DNA of 64,000 nucleotides, from assembly GCF_000739085.1 (NCBI RefSeq), contig NZ_CP009110.1:4278001-4342000 (forward strand), written 5' to 3'. This DNA is from Amycolatopsis methanolica 239 (GTDB lineage: Bacteria > Actinomycetota > Actinomycetes > Mycobacteriales > Pseudonocardiaceae). The notes below the pieces were generated by a model that had not been told where the DNA came from, did no database searches, and worked only from the letters and a program-made list of their open reading frames with translations. How positions within the stretch are numbered: position 1 is the stretch's first letter; every line of letters begins with the position of its first letter. Both the position numbers and the translations under genes were made by a program. Below, piece after piece: positions 56,243 through 64,000 of this stretch.

Positions 56243-57094
56243 TCACTTCAGGTGCGCCCACGCCTCCGGTTCCGCGGCGAGGAACTCGGCGAAGGTCCAC
56301 GGGCGCCGCCCGGTGACGTGCTCGACGGTGTGGCTGGTGACCGACACCTCGCCCGTCGCGATGGCCGCGTACGAGCCGACCCAGCCGTCGATCTCCCAGT
56401 CCTGCGCGCCCGCCCGCGACGCGCGCGCCTCGTCCAGTGTCTCGGCGTGGTAGGTGATCTTCCGCCCGGTGACCTCGCTCAGCAGCGCCGCGGTCTCGTG
56501 CAGGTCGATGGCTTCGGGGCCGGTGACGTCGTAGACCTGGTCGGCGTGCCCGTCGTCGAGCAGGCACTCGACGGCCAGCCGTGCCACGTCCTGCCGCGCC
56601 ACCCACGCCAGCCGCCCGTCGGCGGACGGGCCGCGCAGCACCCCGTCGGACCCGACGAAGTGCGGCGCGACGTCCGCGTAGAGCGTGTTGCGCAGCGCCG
56701 TCAGCCGCAGCCCGGACTCCCGGATCAGCCGCTCGGTCTCGGCGTGCTCGCGGGCGAAGGTGAACGTCGCCAGCGGGGCCGCGCCGAGGAAGGAGGTGTA
56801 GACGACGCGGTCGACCCCGGCCTCTGCGGCGGCCCGCACCGCGCTGCGGTGCAGGTCCATCCGCTCCGGACCTTCGTGGCCGGACACCAGGAACAGCGTC
56901 GAGACCCCAGCCAGCGCGTCGCGGAATCCGGCGGTGTCGGCGTAGTCCGCGGCGACGACCTCGGCGCCCTCGGTCTTGGGCGCCCGCGCCGGGTCACGCA
57001 CGCACAACCGCTGCGGCACACCCCGCTCGGCGAGGAGCGCGGCCACCCGCGAACCCAGTTGCCCGGTGGCCCCGGTGACGGCGATCCTGCCCAT
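56243..57094 (-). CDS. NAD(P)H-binding NmrA-like reductase/regulator
   Basis: A 283-residue atypical short-chain dehydrogenase-type protein. The dinucleotide motif is IAVTGATGQLGSRVAALLAE near the N-terminus, and DVTGPEAIDLHETAALLSEV is typical of the NmrA/quinone-reductase group (QOR2-like). No YxxxK catalytic pair is evident, so it may be a redox sensor or quinone reductase. GAGGGAGG lies just before the ATG, and it follows the flavin monooxygenase gene by 11 bp in the same transcript. Confidence 0.87.
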   Translation of the reverse strand: MGRIAVTGATGQLGSRVAALLAERGVPQRLCVRDPARAPKTEGAEVVAADYADTAGFRDALAGVSTLFLVSGHEGPERMDLHRSAVRAAAEAGVDRVVYTSFLGAAPLATFTFAREHAETERLIRESGLRLTALRNTLYADVAPHFVGSDGVLRGPSADGRLAWVARQDVARLAVECLLDDGHADQVYDVTGPEAIDLHETAALLSEVTGRKITYHAETLDEARASRAGAQDWEIDGWVGSYAAIATGEVSVTSHTVEHVTGRRPWTFAEFLAAEPEAWAHLK

Positions 57095-57105
57095 GGTCCT
57101 CCCTC

Positions 57106-58728
57106 TCACGTGACGGCACCGGGCAGGATACGTTCGGCGGCGGGCTGTCCGAGGGCCCGGTTCACCGCCGCGGGCACCTCCGCCACGTCGGTGAGGACGG
57201 CCGCCACGTAGGCGTCCGGGCGGATCACCCACACCTCGCCGGGCCGCGCGTCCAGCGCTTCGGCGAGCACCCCGGTCACGTCGATCTCGGCCAGGCGCAG
57301 GATCCGCACCGGCGCCCCGGTGTCCACTGCGTCCCCGGACGGGTCCAGGTCCACCCCGTCGGTGGTGAGCAGCAGGACGCCGTCGCGGGCCAGTTCGCGG
57401 AACCGGCCGCACGAGGAACCGGTCACCGACACCGGCACGTCCGGCGCGAGGATCCCCGGACCGGCCGGCGGCACGTCGCCGCGCGGCGGGCGCCCGGTGA
57501 ACGGCCGCGTCGCCGCCGGGGTGGTCAGCGGCGAGTCCACGTACCAGAACGGCTCGGCGAGGCGTCCCGAGTCCACCTGCGCTCGCACCGCCGGATCGGT
57601 CGCCGCCGCCTGCAGCACCGAGCGGCGCCGGTGGTGCTGCTCGTCGGTCTGCGGCACCAGGAAGTCCATCGTGGCGGTGGTGACGGCGATGTTCTCCAGT
57701 GCCGCCGCGTGCCGCTCGTCGTGGTAGGACTCCAGCAGCTCCTCCCCTGCCCAGCCGTGCAGGACGAACGCGAGCTTCCAGGCCGCGTTCTCGGCGTCGC
57801 CGACCCCGGAGTTGAGGCCACGCGCGCCGAACGGCGACACCAGGTGCGCGCAGTCCCCGGCGAGCAGGACCCGGCCGACGCGCATCCGGTCGGCCACCCG
57901 CGAGTGGAAGCGGTACACCGACTTCCACACGATCTCGTAGGGCTGGTCGCCGATGATCGCGCGGATGCGGGCGTCCAGCGCGCCGCTGGACTCCTCGGCG
58001 GCGAGGTCGTAGTCGCCGGGGACCTGCCAGTCGATGCGGAACGTCGAGCCGGGGCACGGGTGGATCAGCACCTGGCGGCCGGGGTTCCACTCCGGGTCGA
58101 AGTAGAACCGCCGTTCCTGCGCCCAGCCGGGCATGTCGGCGCGGATGTCGCAGATGAGGAACCGGTCGTCGAAGGAGTGCCCGCCGAAGCCGACGCCGAG
58201 CATCCGGCGGATGTCGTCGCCGCGCGCCCCGGCGCACGCCACCGCGTAGTCGGCGCGCACGTCGTCCCGGCCTTCGACGGTGAGCGTGACGCCGTCGTCG
58301 TCCTGGGCGATGCCGGTGACCCGGTGGCCCCAGCGCACGTCGATCAGCGTCTCGGCGGCGATCCGCTCGTCCAGGATCTCCTCGGTGCGGGCCTGGGAGA
58401 TGTTGACGAACGGCGGGAACGCCGAACGGCCGGGGTCGGCCATCGAGTAGGCGAACAGCTCACGATCGCGGTGGAAGGTGCGCGCGGTGGTCCAGGTGAC
58501 GCCCTCAGCGGCGATCCGCCGCCCGGCGCCCACGGCCTCCCACACGTCGAGCACGTCGCGCTGCTGGCAGATCGCCTTGGAGCCGACCAGGTCGCGCTCC
58601 GGCCGGCCGTCCAGCAGCAGCACCGGAACGCCCCACCTGGCCAGCAGCAGCGCGGTCGTCTGGCCGACCGGGCCGTTGCCGATCACCGCGACACGGTGGT
58701 GTCTGGTCGAGGGGTCTGTAGTCGTCAT
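57106..58728 (-). CDS. FAD-dependent aromatic hydroxylase (MhpA/PheA-like)
   Basis: Class A flavoprotein monooxygenase of 540 residues. FAD motifs are VAVIGNGPVGQTTALLLARW (GxGxxG), CAGARGDDIRRML and RVLLAGDCAHLVSPFGARGL (the GD motif). The C-terminal thioredoxin-like domain of phenol-type hydroxylases is present. Resembles 3-(3-hydroxyphenyl)propionate hydroxylases; the exact aromatic substrate is unknown. It lies 3 bp after the MBL gene and upstream of the NmrA-like gene, forming a catabolic operon probably controlled by the MarR protein. Confidence 0.9.
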   Translation of the reverse strand: MTTTDPSTRHHRVAVIGNGPVGQTTALLLARWGVPVLLLDGRPERDLVGSKAICQQRDVLDVWEAVGAGRRIAAEGVTWTTARTFHRDRELFAYSMADPGRSAFPPFVNISQARTEEILDERIAAETLIDVRWGHRVTGIAQDDDGVTLTVEGRDDVRADYAVACAGARGDDIRRMLGVGFGGHSFDDRFLICDIRADMPGWAQERRFYFDPEWNPGRQVLIHPCPGSTFRIDWQVPGDYDLAAEESSGALDARIRAIIGDQPYEIVWKSVYRFHSRVADRMRVGRVLLAGDCAHLVSPFGARGLNSGVGDAENAAWKLAFVLHGWAGEELLESYHDERHAAALENIAVTTATMDFLVPQTDEQHHRRRSVLQAAATDPAVRAQVDSGRLAEPFWYVDSPLTTPAATRPFTGRPPRGDVPPAGPGILAPDVPVSVTGSSCGRFRELARDGVLLLTTDGVDLDPSGDAVDTGAPVRILRLAEIDVTGVLAEALDARPGEVWVIRPDAYVAAVLTDVAEVPAAVNRALGQPAAERILPGAVT

Positions 58729-58731
58729 CGC

Positions 58732-59694
58732 TCAGCCCTGCAGCTGGTCCCAGACCTCGCGGTCCCGCTGCGCGGTCCAGATGACCGGGCGTTCGATGCC
58801 GGACAGCTCGTCCCACAGCCGGGAGACGTCGAAGGGCAGGCAGTGCTCGAAGATCGGCCAGTGGCCGTACTGCGGGGCCAGCGCGGCGTGGGTGCGCTCG
58901 AAGGCCTCCTTGAGCGTGCCGCCCGCGCGCTGGACGGCGCCGACCTCGCGGATCATCACGTCCAGGAAGCCGCGGGTCTGCTCGATCGCGGCGTCGACGG
59001 CGTCCCGGCCCCTGCTGACCGCGCCGCGGCCGCCGACCAGCGCCTCCGCGCCGAACGCCTTGACCCGGTCCAGCGTGCCCGAGGCCCAGTCGCGGTGGAA
59101 GGCGTCACCGGTGTAGAGCGCGGCCTCGGCCTCCACCAGGTCGCCCGCGAACAGGATCTTCTGGCGCGGCAGCCACGCCACGATGTCGCCTTCGGTGTGC
59201 CCGCGGCCGCAGTACTGCAGCACGAGGTCGCCGCGGTCGCCGCCGAGGTCGATGGTGAGCCGGTCGGAGAAGGTCAGGGTGGGCCAGGTCAGGCCGGGCA
59301 CCGACTCGGCGCCCTTGGCCAGCCGTGGCATGCGGCCGAACTCGCTCTCCCAGTCCTCCTTGCCGCGCTCGGCGACCAGGGCGCGGGTGTTCTCGTGCGC
59401 GACGATCACCTCGGCGTCGAACGCGGAGGCGCCGAGCACGCGCACCGCGTGGTAGTGCGACAGCACGAGGTACCGGACGGGCTTGTCGGTGTGCTCGCGC
59501 AGCTTCGCGAGCCAGTCCTGGGCGGCGACCGGGGTGGCCAGCGCCTCGAAGCAGACGAGGAAGTCCTCCCCCTCGATGGCGCCGACGTTCGGGTCGCCCT
59601 CCGCGGTGAGCGCGTAGACCCCGTCCTCGAGCACCTCCAGGGTCTGCTCCTTCTCCGTCAGGTCGCCGGACGAGGCGAACGACTTCTGAGCCAC
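58732..59694 (-). CDS. Metallo-beta-lactamase-fold hydrolase with degenerate metal motif
   Basis: A 320-residue MBL-fold protein, first gene of the monooxygenase operon. The metal motif HxHxDH appears as HYHAVR (LVLSHYHAVRVLG): two His remain, but Asp and the third His are replaced. GRGHTEGDIVAWLP and FAGDLVEAE supply the other usual ligands. It may bind one metal or act in ring-cleavage product handling; activity is uncertain. GGAGG precedes the ATG, and a MarR-type operator lies 12-29 bp upstream. Confidence 0.87.
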   Translation of the reverse strand: MAQKSFASSGDLTEKEQTLEVLEDGVYALTAEGDPNVGAIEGEDFLVCFEALATPVAAQDWLAKLREHTDKPVRYLVLSHYHAVRVLGASAFDAEVIVAHENTRALVAERGKEDWESEFGRMPRLAKGAESVPGLTWPTLTFSDRLTIDLGGDRGDLVLQYCGRGHTEGDIVAWLPRQKILFAGDLVEAEAALYTGDAFHRDWASGTLDRVKAFGAEALVGGRGAVSRGRDAVDAAIEQTRGFLDVMIREVGAVQRAGGTLKEAFERTHAALAPQYGHWPIFEHCLPFDVSRLWDELSGIERPVIWTAQRDREVWDQLQG

Positions 59695-59705
59695 CCCGCA
59701 CCTCC

Positions 59706-59723
59706 TTTGATCAAAGCTTTGAC
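59706..59723. promoter_or_regulatory. MarR-type operator 1
   Basis: TTTGATCAAAGCTTTGAC contains the perfect palindromes TTTGATCAAA and TCAAAGCTTTGA (59711-59722). It lies immediately upstream of the MBL gene's ribosome site and between it and the divergent marR-type gene. The identical 12-mer recurs at 60425-60436. Confidence 0.75.
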
Positions 59724-59829
59724 TATTTAATGGACGTCAGGGTAACGCGGACCACTCCGCAAGGGAAGACTACTTCCGAACCAGGACGCTGTTCGGATGA
59801 GCGGGCGGGCAGCGCCTAGCCTGGGGCGC

Positions 59830-60369
59830 ATGACCGCAGAACCGGCTGCCCCCGACGAGCTGGACTACCTGACGTTCGTGGACTACGCGATCGCGCGGAC
59901 GACCGCCGAGCTACCGGCGGTCGACGCCACCGCGATGCGCCTCGGTCTGACGCTGCACCGCCTGACCAGCGCACTCGTGTACGACTGGGAGTCGACCGTG
60001 CACCGGCCGCGCGGGTGGAGCTGGGGCGGGTTCCGGGTCCTGTTCGCACTGTGGCTGGCAGGCCCGATGGAGGCGAAGCGGGTCGCACAGCTGTCCGGGA
60101 TGAGCCGCGCGGCGGTGTCCGCGCTGGTCAACACGCTGGAGCGAGACGGGCTCGTGTCCCGCACACAGGCCGAGCACGATCGGCGCGCGGTGCTGCTGAA
60201 CCTCACCGAGGCCGGCCACGAGGCGATCACCAGTGCGTACGAGGCCCACAACGCCCGCGAACAGGCGTGGGCCAACGCGCTGACCAAGCCGGAGCAGACC
60301 ATCCTGATCGGCCTGCTGGAGAAGCTGACGACGAGCCCCGCGGCGATGGACGCCAAGCGCCGGTTCTAG
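59830..60369 (+). CDS. MarR-family transcriptional regulator
   Basis: A 179-residue winged helix repressor. DNA-binding residues lie in EAKRVAQLSGMSRAAVSALV with the recognition helix, and the wing in RTQAEHDRRAVLLNLTEAG, whose DxR pattern is standard. ATG 59830 is preferred over an upstream in-frame ATG (59797) because a -10-like TAGCCT (59817-59822) ends seven bases before it, which suggests a leaderless message. Divergent from the MBL-monooxygenase-reductase operon and flanked by two copies of the same palindrome. The ligand is probably an aromatic compound. Confidence 0.92.
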   Translation: MTAEPAAPDELDYLTFVDYAIARTTAELPAVDATAMRLGLTLHRLTSALVYDWESTVHRPRGWSWGGFRVLFALWLAGPMEAKRVAQLSGMSRAAVSALVNTLERDGLVSRTQAEHDRRAVLLNLTEAGHEAITSAYEAHNAREQAWANALTKPEQTILIGLLEKLTTSPAAMDAKRRF

Positions 60370-60424
60370 GAACTGGCCCCTTGGCGCCCGTGGCGCAGGT
60401 CACTGCGATAGCTCGCCCGCTTTG

Positions 60425-60436
60425 TCAAAGCTTTGA
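60425..60436. promoter_or_regulatory. MarR-type operator 2
   Basis: TCAAAGCTTTGA recurs exactly here, followed by TCGA, 56 bp past the marR stop and just before the stop of the convergent peroxidase gene. There is no gene start next to it, so its function at this location is unclear. Confidence 0.6.
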
Positions 60437-60441
60437 TCGAT

Positions 60442-60933
60442 TCAGGCGGCCGGGAGGACCGCTTCGATGGCCTCGACGACCTCCGGGGCCTCCGGGTCGG
60501 TCCGCGGCCGGAAGCGCGCCACGACCTTGCCGTCCGGGTCCACCAGGAACTTCTCGAAGTTCCACTGCACGTCCCCGCTCACGCCGTCGGCGTCCGGCGT
60601 CTCCACCAGCTCGGCGTACACCGGGTGCCTGCCGGGGCCGTTGACCTCGATCTTTTCGAACATGGGGAACGTGACGCCGTAGGTCGCCGAGCAGAACGTG
60701 GCGATCTCCTCGGCGCTGCCCGGCTCCTGGCCCGCGAACTGGTTGCACGGGAACCCGACGACGGAGAAACCCTTGTCCCCGTAGCGTTCCTGCAGCCGCT
60801 CCAGCGCGGCGTACTGCGGCGTCAGGCCGCACTTGGACGCGACGTTCACGACGAGCAGGACCTTGCGGCCCAGCCCGCCCAGCGTCGCAGTCTCACCGGC
60901 GAGCGTGCGCAGCTCGATATCAGCCAGGGCCAT
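60442..60933 (-). CDS. Glutathione peroxidase-family thiol peroxidase
   Basis: A 163-residue peroxidase of the GPx fold. The catalytic tetrad is Cys35 (VASKCGLTPQY, cysteine in place of selenocysteine), Gln65 (FPCNQFAGQEPG), Trp124 (VQWNFEKFL) and the following Asn. In organisms without glutathione, such enzymes use thioredoxin. It has its own upstream 90-bp gap and is convergent with marR. Confidence 0.93.
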   Translation of the reverse strand: MALADIELRTLAGETATLGGLGRKVLLVVNVASKCGLTPQYAALERLQERYGDKGFSVVGFPCNQFAGQEPGSAEEIATFCSATYGVTFPMFEKIEVNGPGRHPVYAELVETPDADGVSGDVQWNFEKFLVDPDGKVVARFRPRTDPEAPEVVEAIEAVLPAA

Positions 60934-61033
60934 GACGATCCTCCGCGGTGGTCGGCAGCTACCACCTGTGGCAACGCCGACCCGGCCGCGCCGTTCCCCA
61001 TCCGGCCGCGACCGTGACGAGCGTTACACCCGA

Positions 61034-61249
61034 TCAGCCGAGCCGTTGCGCCGGAACCGGCGCGAGCCCCTCCGCCGGCTTCAGCCCGAGCGCGTCCAGC
61101 AGCAACGCGCAGTCCTCGGCGTTGTCCGCCGCGGACGCGACCGCGCGCACCGCGCGCCGGCGCTGCGCCGCGATCATCTCGGTGTCCTCGGCCGACGTGA
61201 CCGGGCCGTTGAAGTCGGCGACCTCCTGCAGGTGCTCTCGCATGTCCAT
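61034..61249 (-). CDS. Small hypothetical protein
   Basis: A 71-residue acidic-to-neutral protein (MDMREHLQEVADFNGPVT, then AEDTEMIAAQRRRAVRAVAS). No membrane segment or known domain. Codon usage looks normal and a purine-rich GGACAGGGG precedes its ATG. It is divergent from the 61323 gene. I do not recognise it. Confidence 0.55.
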   Translation of the reverse strand: MDMREHLQEVADFNGPVTSAEDTEMIAAQRRRAVRAVASAADNAEDCALLLDALGLKPAEGLAPVPAQRLG

Positions 61250-61322
61250 CCCCTGTCCGCACGTGATCCGTGTAGGGCGGCGGCGCCCCGGGTAGTCAAG
61301 AGACCGGAGAAAGGAGCGGTTG

Positions 61323-61883
61323 ATGAACTACTCCCCGGACCCGGTGCGTGCCGAGGGCCCGGCCGCCGTTACCGAAGGTACCCTGGACGGGCCGACCGTG
61401 CTGGTGCTCGATCCGACCGGCCTGGCCAAGCACGAGGGACTGCCGGCGACCTGGCGGGACAAGACGGGCCAGTGGCAGGTCGTGTGGTGCCGCCTGCCCT
61501 CCGACGGCGGGCTGACCCAGGCGGACGACCTCCTGTGCGATCCGCCCGCCGAAGCGGTGCACGTGGTCGCGAGCGGGCCGTTCGCCGACGGGGCGCTGCG
61601 GCTGGCGGAGAAGCACACCGGCGTGCTGCGCTCGCTCCTGCTGATCGACCCGGCCGCGGACCAGTTCGTGCCGCTGGGCGACGGCGAGATCGCCGACCGG
61701 CACTGGGAGGACGACCACCGGGAGCGGATCGACGCGCTCGCGAAGTCCGGTGTGCCGGTGCGGGTCGTCGCGCACAGCACCGGCGGCGCCGCGGACCGGA
61801 TCCCCGCGCCGCTGCCGCTGGGCCACCCGGACGTGGTCGCGGGTGTCGAGCGCGCGATCGCCGAACTCGAGAACACCCACTGA
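61323..61883 (+). CDS. Hypothetical protein with alpha/beta character
   Basis: A 186-residue protein with alternating strand and helix segments (GPTVLVLDPTGLAKHEG; RSLLLIDPAADQFVPLG; VPVRVVAHSTGGAADRIP). It recalls an alpha/beta hydrolase-like or NAD-binding core but has no clear catalytic set. AAAGGAG precedes the ATG. It starts a short run with the 61902 gene and the NADH dehydrogenase, spaced 18 bp apart. Confidence 0.7.
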   Translation: MNYSPDPVRAEGPAAVTEGTLDGPTVLVLDPTGLAKHEGLPATWRDKTGQWQVVWCRLPSDGGLTQADDLLCDPPAEAVHVVASGPFADGALRLAEKHTGVLRSLLLIDPAADQFVPLGDGEIADRHWEDDHRERIDALAKSGVPVRVVAHSTGGAADRIPAPLPLGHPDVVAGVERAIAELENTH

Positions 61884-61901
61884 CACGAGGAGGGAATCCG
61901 C

Positions 61902-62132
61902 GTGACCGAGCCCGACGAGGAGTCCGTGCGCGAGGCGCTGGAACGGGAATCGCCGCTGCCGCCCGACCCCGAAGCGCCGGAGGCCGACGCGCTGGCGCAA
62001 CGGCAGAACGTGCACGCTCCGCGGCAGACCGGCCTGGAGCCGGGGCTCCCGCCCGAGGCGGACCCCGGCGACGTCGCCGAGCAGCAGCAGGAAGTGGAGT
62101 TCGAGACGGACGAGGAGGCGCTGCGTGGCTGA
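61902..62132 (+). CDS. Small acidic hypothetical protein
   Basis: A 76-residue, highly acidic and proline-rich protein (TEPDEESVREALERESPLPP), probably disordered. It has GAGGAGGG upstream of its GTG start and overlaps the NADH dehydrogenase start by 8 nt, so it is likely translated. Function is unknown. Confidence 0.65.
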   Translation: MTEPDEESVREALERESPLPPDPEAPEADALAQRQNVHAPRQTGLEPGLPPEADPGDVAEQQQEVEFETDEEALRG

Positions 62133-63429
62133 CCCCGCCCGCATCGTGATCATCGGCGGGGGCTACGTCGGCGCCACCACGGCCCGGCAGCTGCGCAAGC
62201 GGCTCACCGCCGAGGAAGCCCAGCTGGCCGTGGTCGACCCGCGGTCCTACATGACCTACCAGCCGTTCCTCGCCGAGGCCGCGGCCGGGTCCGTCGAGCC
62301 GCGGCACGTGGTCGTGCCGCTGCGCGAGGTGCTGCCCGGCTGCAAGGTGATGGCCGCCGAGGCGACCGGCGTGGACACCACGTCCAAGTCGGTCACCCTG
62401 CGCGTCGCCGCCGGGCACGTCGAGCAGCTCGGCTACGACATCCTCGTGGTGGCGCCCGGCTCGGTGTCCAAGACGCTGCCGATTCCCGGCCTGGCCGAGC
62501 ACGGCATCGGCTTCAAGACCCTGGAGGAGGCCGTCTACCTGCGCAACCACGTGCTGTCCCGGCTCGACCTGGCGGCCAGCACGATGGACCGCGAGCTGCG
62601 GCGCAAGCTGCTGACGTTCGTGTTCGTCGGCGGCGGCTACGCGGGCATCGAGGCGATGGCGGAGCTGGAGGACATGACCCGCCACGCGCTGAAGGACTAC
62701 GGCATCGACCGCTCCGAGCTGCGGTGGGTGCTGGTCGAGGCGGCCGACCGGATCATGCCGGAGGTCAGCTCGTCGCTGGCGAGCTACACCCTCGACGTGC
62801 TGACCAAGCGCGGCTTCGAGGTGCACCTGGGCACGACGCTCAAGTCGTGCGAGGACTGCCACGTCGTGCTGGGCGACGACACCGAGTTCGACGCCGACAC
62901 GATCGTCTGGACTGCGGGCGTCAAGCCGAGCCCCATGCTCGCCGACACCGACCTGCCGCTGAACCCGCGCGGCCGGGTGTGCTGCGCGACGACGCTGGAG
63001 GTGGACGGCGCGCCGGGCGTGTTCTCGGCCGGTGACGCCGCCGCGGTGCCGGACGTGACCAGCAAGGAACCGGGCGCGGTGTGCGCGCCGTCGGCGCAGC
63101 ACGCCTCGCGGCAGGCGGTCGTGCTGGCGAAGAACATCGTCGCGACGCTGCGCGGCGGGCCGCTGGAGGGCTACCGGCACTCCTACGCCGGGTCGGTCGC
63201 GAGCCTCGGCCTGTACCAGGGGGTCGCGCAGATCTACGGCGTGAAGCTGCGCGGCTGGCCGGCGTGGGCGCTGCACCGCGCGTACCACCTGATGACGATG
63301 CCGACCGCGCACCGCAAGACGCGGATCGCCGCGGACTGGCTGATCTCGCTGCCGTTCCGGCGCCAGGTCGTCGCGACCGGCGAGCAGCACCACCCGCGGG
63401 AGCAGTTCGTGCGGGCCAGCCAGAAGTAG
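62125..63429 (+). CDS. Type II NADH dehydrogenase (NDH-2)-like FAD oxidoreductase
   Basis: A 434-residue flavoprotein with two Rossmann motifs: IVIIGGGYVGATTARQL for FAD and TFVFVGGGYAGIEAMAEL for NAD(P)H. DTIVWTAGVKPSPML and VFSAGDAAAVPDV complete the FAD site. A C-terminal amphipathic segment (RGWPAWALHRAYHLMTMPT) suits membrane association typical of NDH-2, which passes electrons to menaquinone without pumping protons. It overlaps the acidic protein gene and is followed two bases later by a decayed aconitase-like gene. Confidence 0.92.
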   Translation: MADPARIVIIGGGYVGATTARQLRKRLTAEEAQLAVVDPRSYMTYQPFLAEAAAGSVEPRHVVVPLREVLPGCKVMAAEATGVDTTSKSVTLRVAAGHVEQLGYDILVVAPGSVSKTLPIPGLAEHGIGFKTLEEAVYLRNHVLSRLDLAASTMDRELRRKLLTFVFVGGGYAGIEAMAELEDMTRHALKDYGIDRSELRWVLVEAADRIMPEVSSSLASYTLDVLTKRGFEVHLGTTLKSCEDCHVVLGDDTEFDADTIVWTAGVKPSPMLADTDLPLNPRGRVCCATTLEVDGAPGVFSAGDAAAVPDVTSKEPGAVCAPSAQHASRQAVVLAKNIVATLRGGPLEGYRHSYAGSVASLGLYQGVAQIYGVKLRGWPAWALHRAYHLMTMPTAHRKTRIAADWLISLPFRRQVVATGEQHHPREQFVRASQK

Positions 63430-63431
63430 CT

Positions 63432-64000
63432 GTGGGATTCCCGGTCGCCCGCAAGCTGATCGACAGCCACCTGGTGTCGGGTGCGCCGGTGCCGGGTCGC
63501 GAGATCGGCCTGCGGGTCGACCAGACCCTCACCCAGGACGCCACCGGCACGCTGGTGATGCCGGAACTGGAGGCGCTGGGGCTGGACCGCGCGCGCACCG
63601 GGGTGAGCATCCGGTACGTCGACCACAACCTGCTGCAGGCGGACGAGAAGAATCGCACCCGACGCACATGGCGCGCTTCGGGGTGCCGGGGCAGACGATG
63701 GTCGGGTCCGACTCGCACACGTGCGCCGCGGGGTCGCCCGGCATGCTCGCGATCGGTCGGCGGGCTGGAGGTCGCGATGGCGATCGCCGGGGAGCCGCTG
63801 TACCTGCGGATGCCGGAGATCTGGGGCGTGCGCCTGACCAGCGCGCTGCCGGAGTGGGTGTCGGCCAAGGACGTGACCCTGGAGATGCTGCGCCGGCACG
63901 GCGTCAAGGGGGGCTGAACCGGATCGTGGAGTACCACGGTCCGGGGCTGGCATCGCTGGCGGTGATGGACCGGCACGTGATCGCGAACATGGGCGCGGAA
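63432..64000 (+). pseudogene. Decayed aconitase-family (AcnA/LeuC-type) gene, runs off window
   Basis: From a GTG at 63432 the frame reads FPVARKLIDSHLVSG, LRVDQTLTQDATGTLVM and SIRYVDHNLLQADEKN. It then loses about 25 residues and shifts frame at about 63653 (SHPTHMARFGVPG, MVGSDSHTCAAGSPGMLAIG), shifts again near 63755 (GLEVAMAIAGEPLYLRM) to VTLEMLRRHGVKGG and a stop at 63915-63917. A one-base shift in a G run restores NRIVEYHGPGLASLAV and IANMGAE to the window end. One internal deletion and at least three shifts make this a true pseudogene, not a single read error. Confidence 0.9.

Noticed and set aside
54010-60933. Possible natural-product biosynthetic cluster
   Set aside because: The flavin monooxygenase, MBL and NmrA-like genes have no polyketide, peptide or tailoring core beside them; a catabolic operon under MarR control fits better.

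Overview
The window is high-GC actinobacterial chromosome. Gene content and order (BldD-type regulator, mIHF, PyrR-led pyr operon, aro cluster, RskA-type anti-sigma factor, DasR-like regulator with a PTS, many GTG starts and 1-4 nt overlaps) point to a filamentous member of the Pseudonocardiaceae, most like Amycolatopsis. The genus is an inference from protein resemblance, not a computed result.

Layout. 1-12.1 kb, minus strand: metK (cut by the window edge), coaBC, rpoZ, gmk, mihF, then a tightly coupled pyrimidine operon read pyrR-pyrB-pyrC-(PH-like membrane protein)-carA-carB-pyrF. bldD diverges at 12.37 kb and carries a one-base frameshift exactly inside its c-di-GMP signature. 13-22.5 kb: nusB, efp, an M24 peptidase, a glycosidase-like lipoprotein, a GNAT-VOC fusion with a one-base frameshift, aroQ-aroB-aroK-aroC and a small prepilin peptidase.

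22.6-33.4 kb is an accessory block placed between the prepilin peptidase and aroE. It holds repeat-rich DNA, an ECF sigma/anti-sigma/membrane-protein operon, a Tat-Rieske lipoprotein with an IS982-type element at its stop codon, a complete GlcNAc/glucose-type PTS (EIIA, EIIB, EIIC, HPr) around a DasR-like GntR gene with a dre-like operator, a serine hydrolase, a 42-bp minisatellite, two secreted S1 proteases and a 2-hydroxyacid dehydrogenase. 33.4-42.1 kb returns to the conserved backbone: aroE-mltG-ruvX-alaS, two small membrane proteins, an NAD-dependent oxidoreductase and rarA.

42-49.2 kb: an SGNH hydrolase, a 23-bp tandem array, a phosphotransferase-fold protein, a DUF389 membrane protein, aspS, and a radical SAM protein interrupted by a 143-residue mini-intein. 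49.2-64 kb is mostly accessory metabolism: an HxlR regulator whose 3' end is followed by two degenerate copies of itself, a threonine-aldolase-like enzyme, an aldehyde dehydrogenase, a Na+/H+ antiporter with a UBP zinc finger, a MarR-controlled catabolic set (flavin monooxygenase, MBL protein, NmrA-like reductase), glutathione peroxidase, type II NADH dehydrogenase, and a decayed aconitase-family pseudogene running off the end.

No rRNA, tRNA or CRISPR array was seen. Recurrent themes are four intergenic zones of lineage-type tandem or inverted repeats and three reading frames broken by small indels (bldD, GNAT-VOC, aconitase-like). The last is clearly decayed; the first two could be real mutations or sequencing errors.
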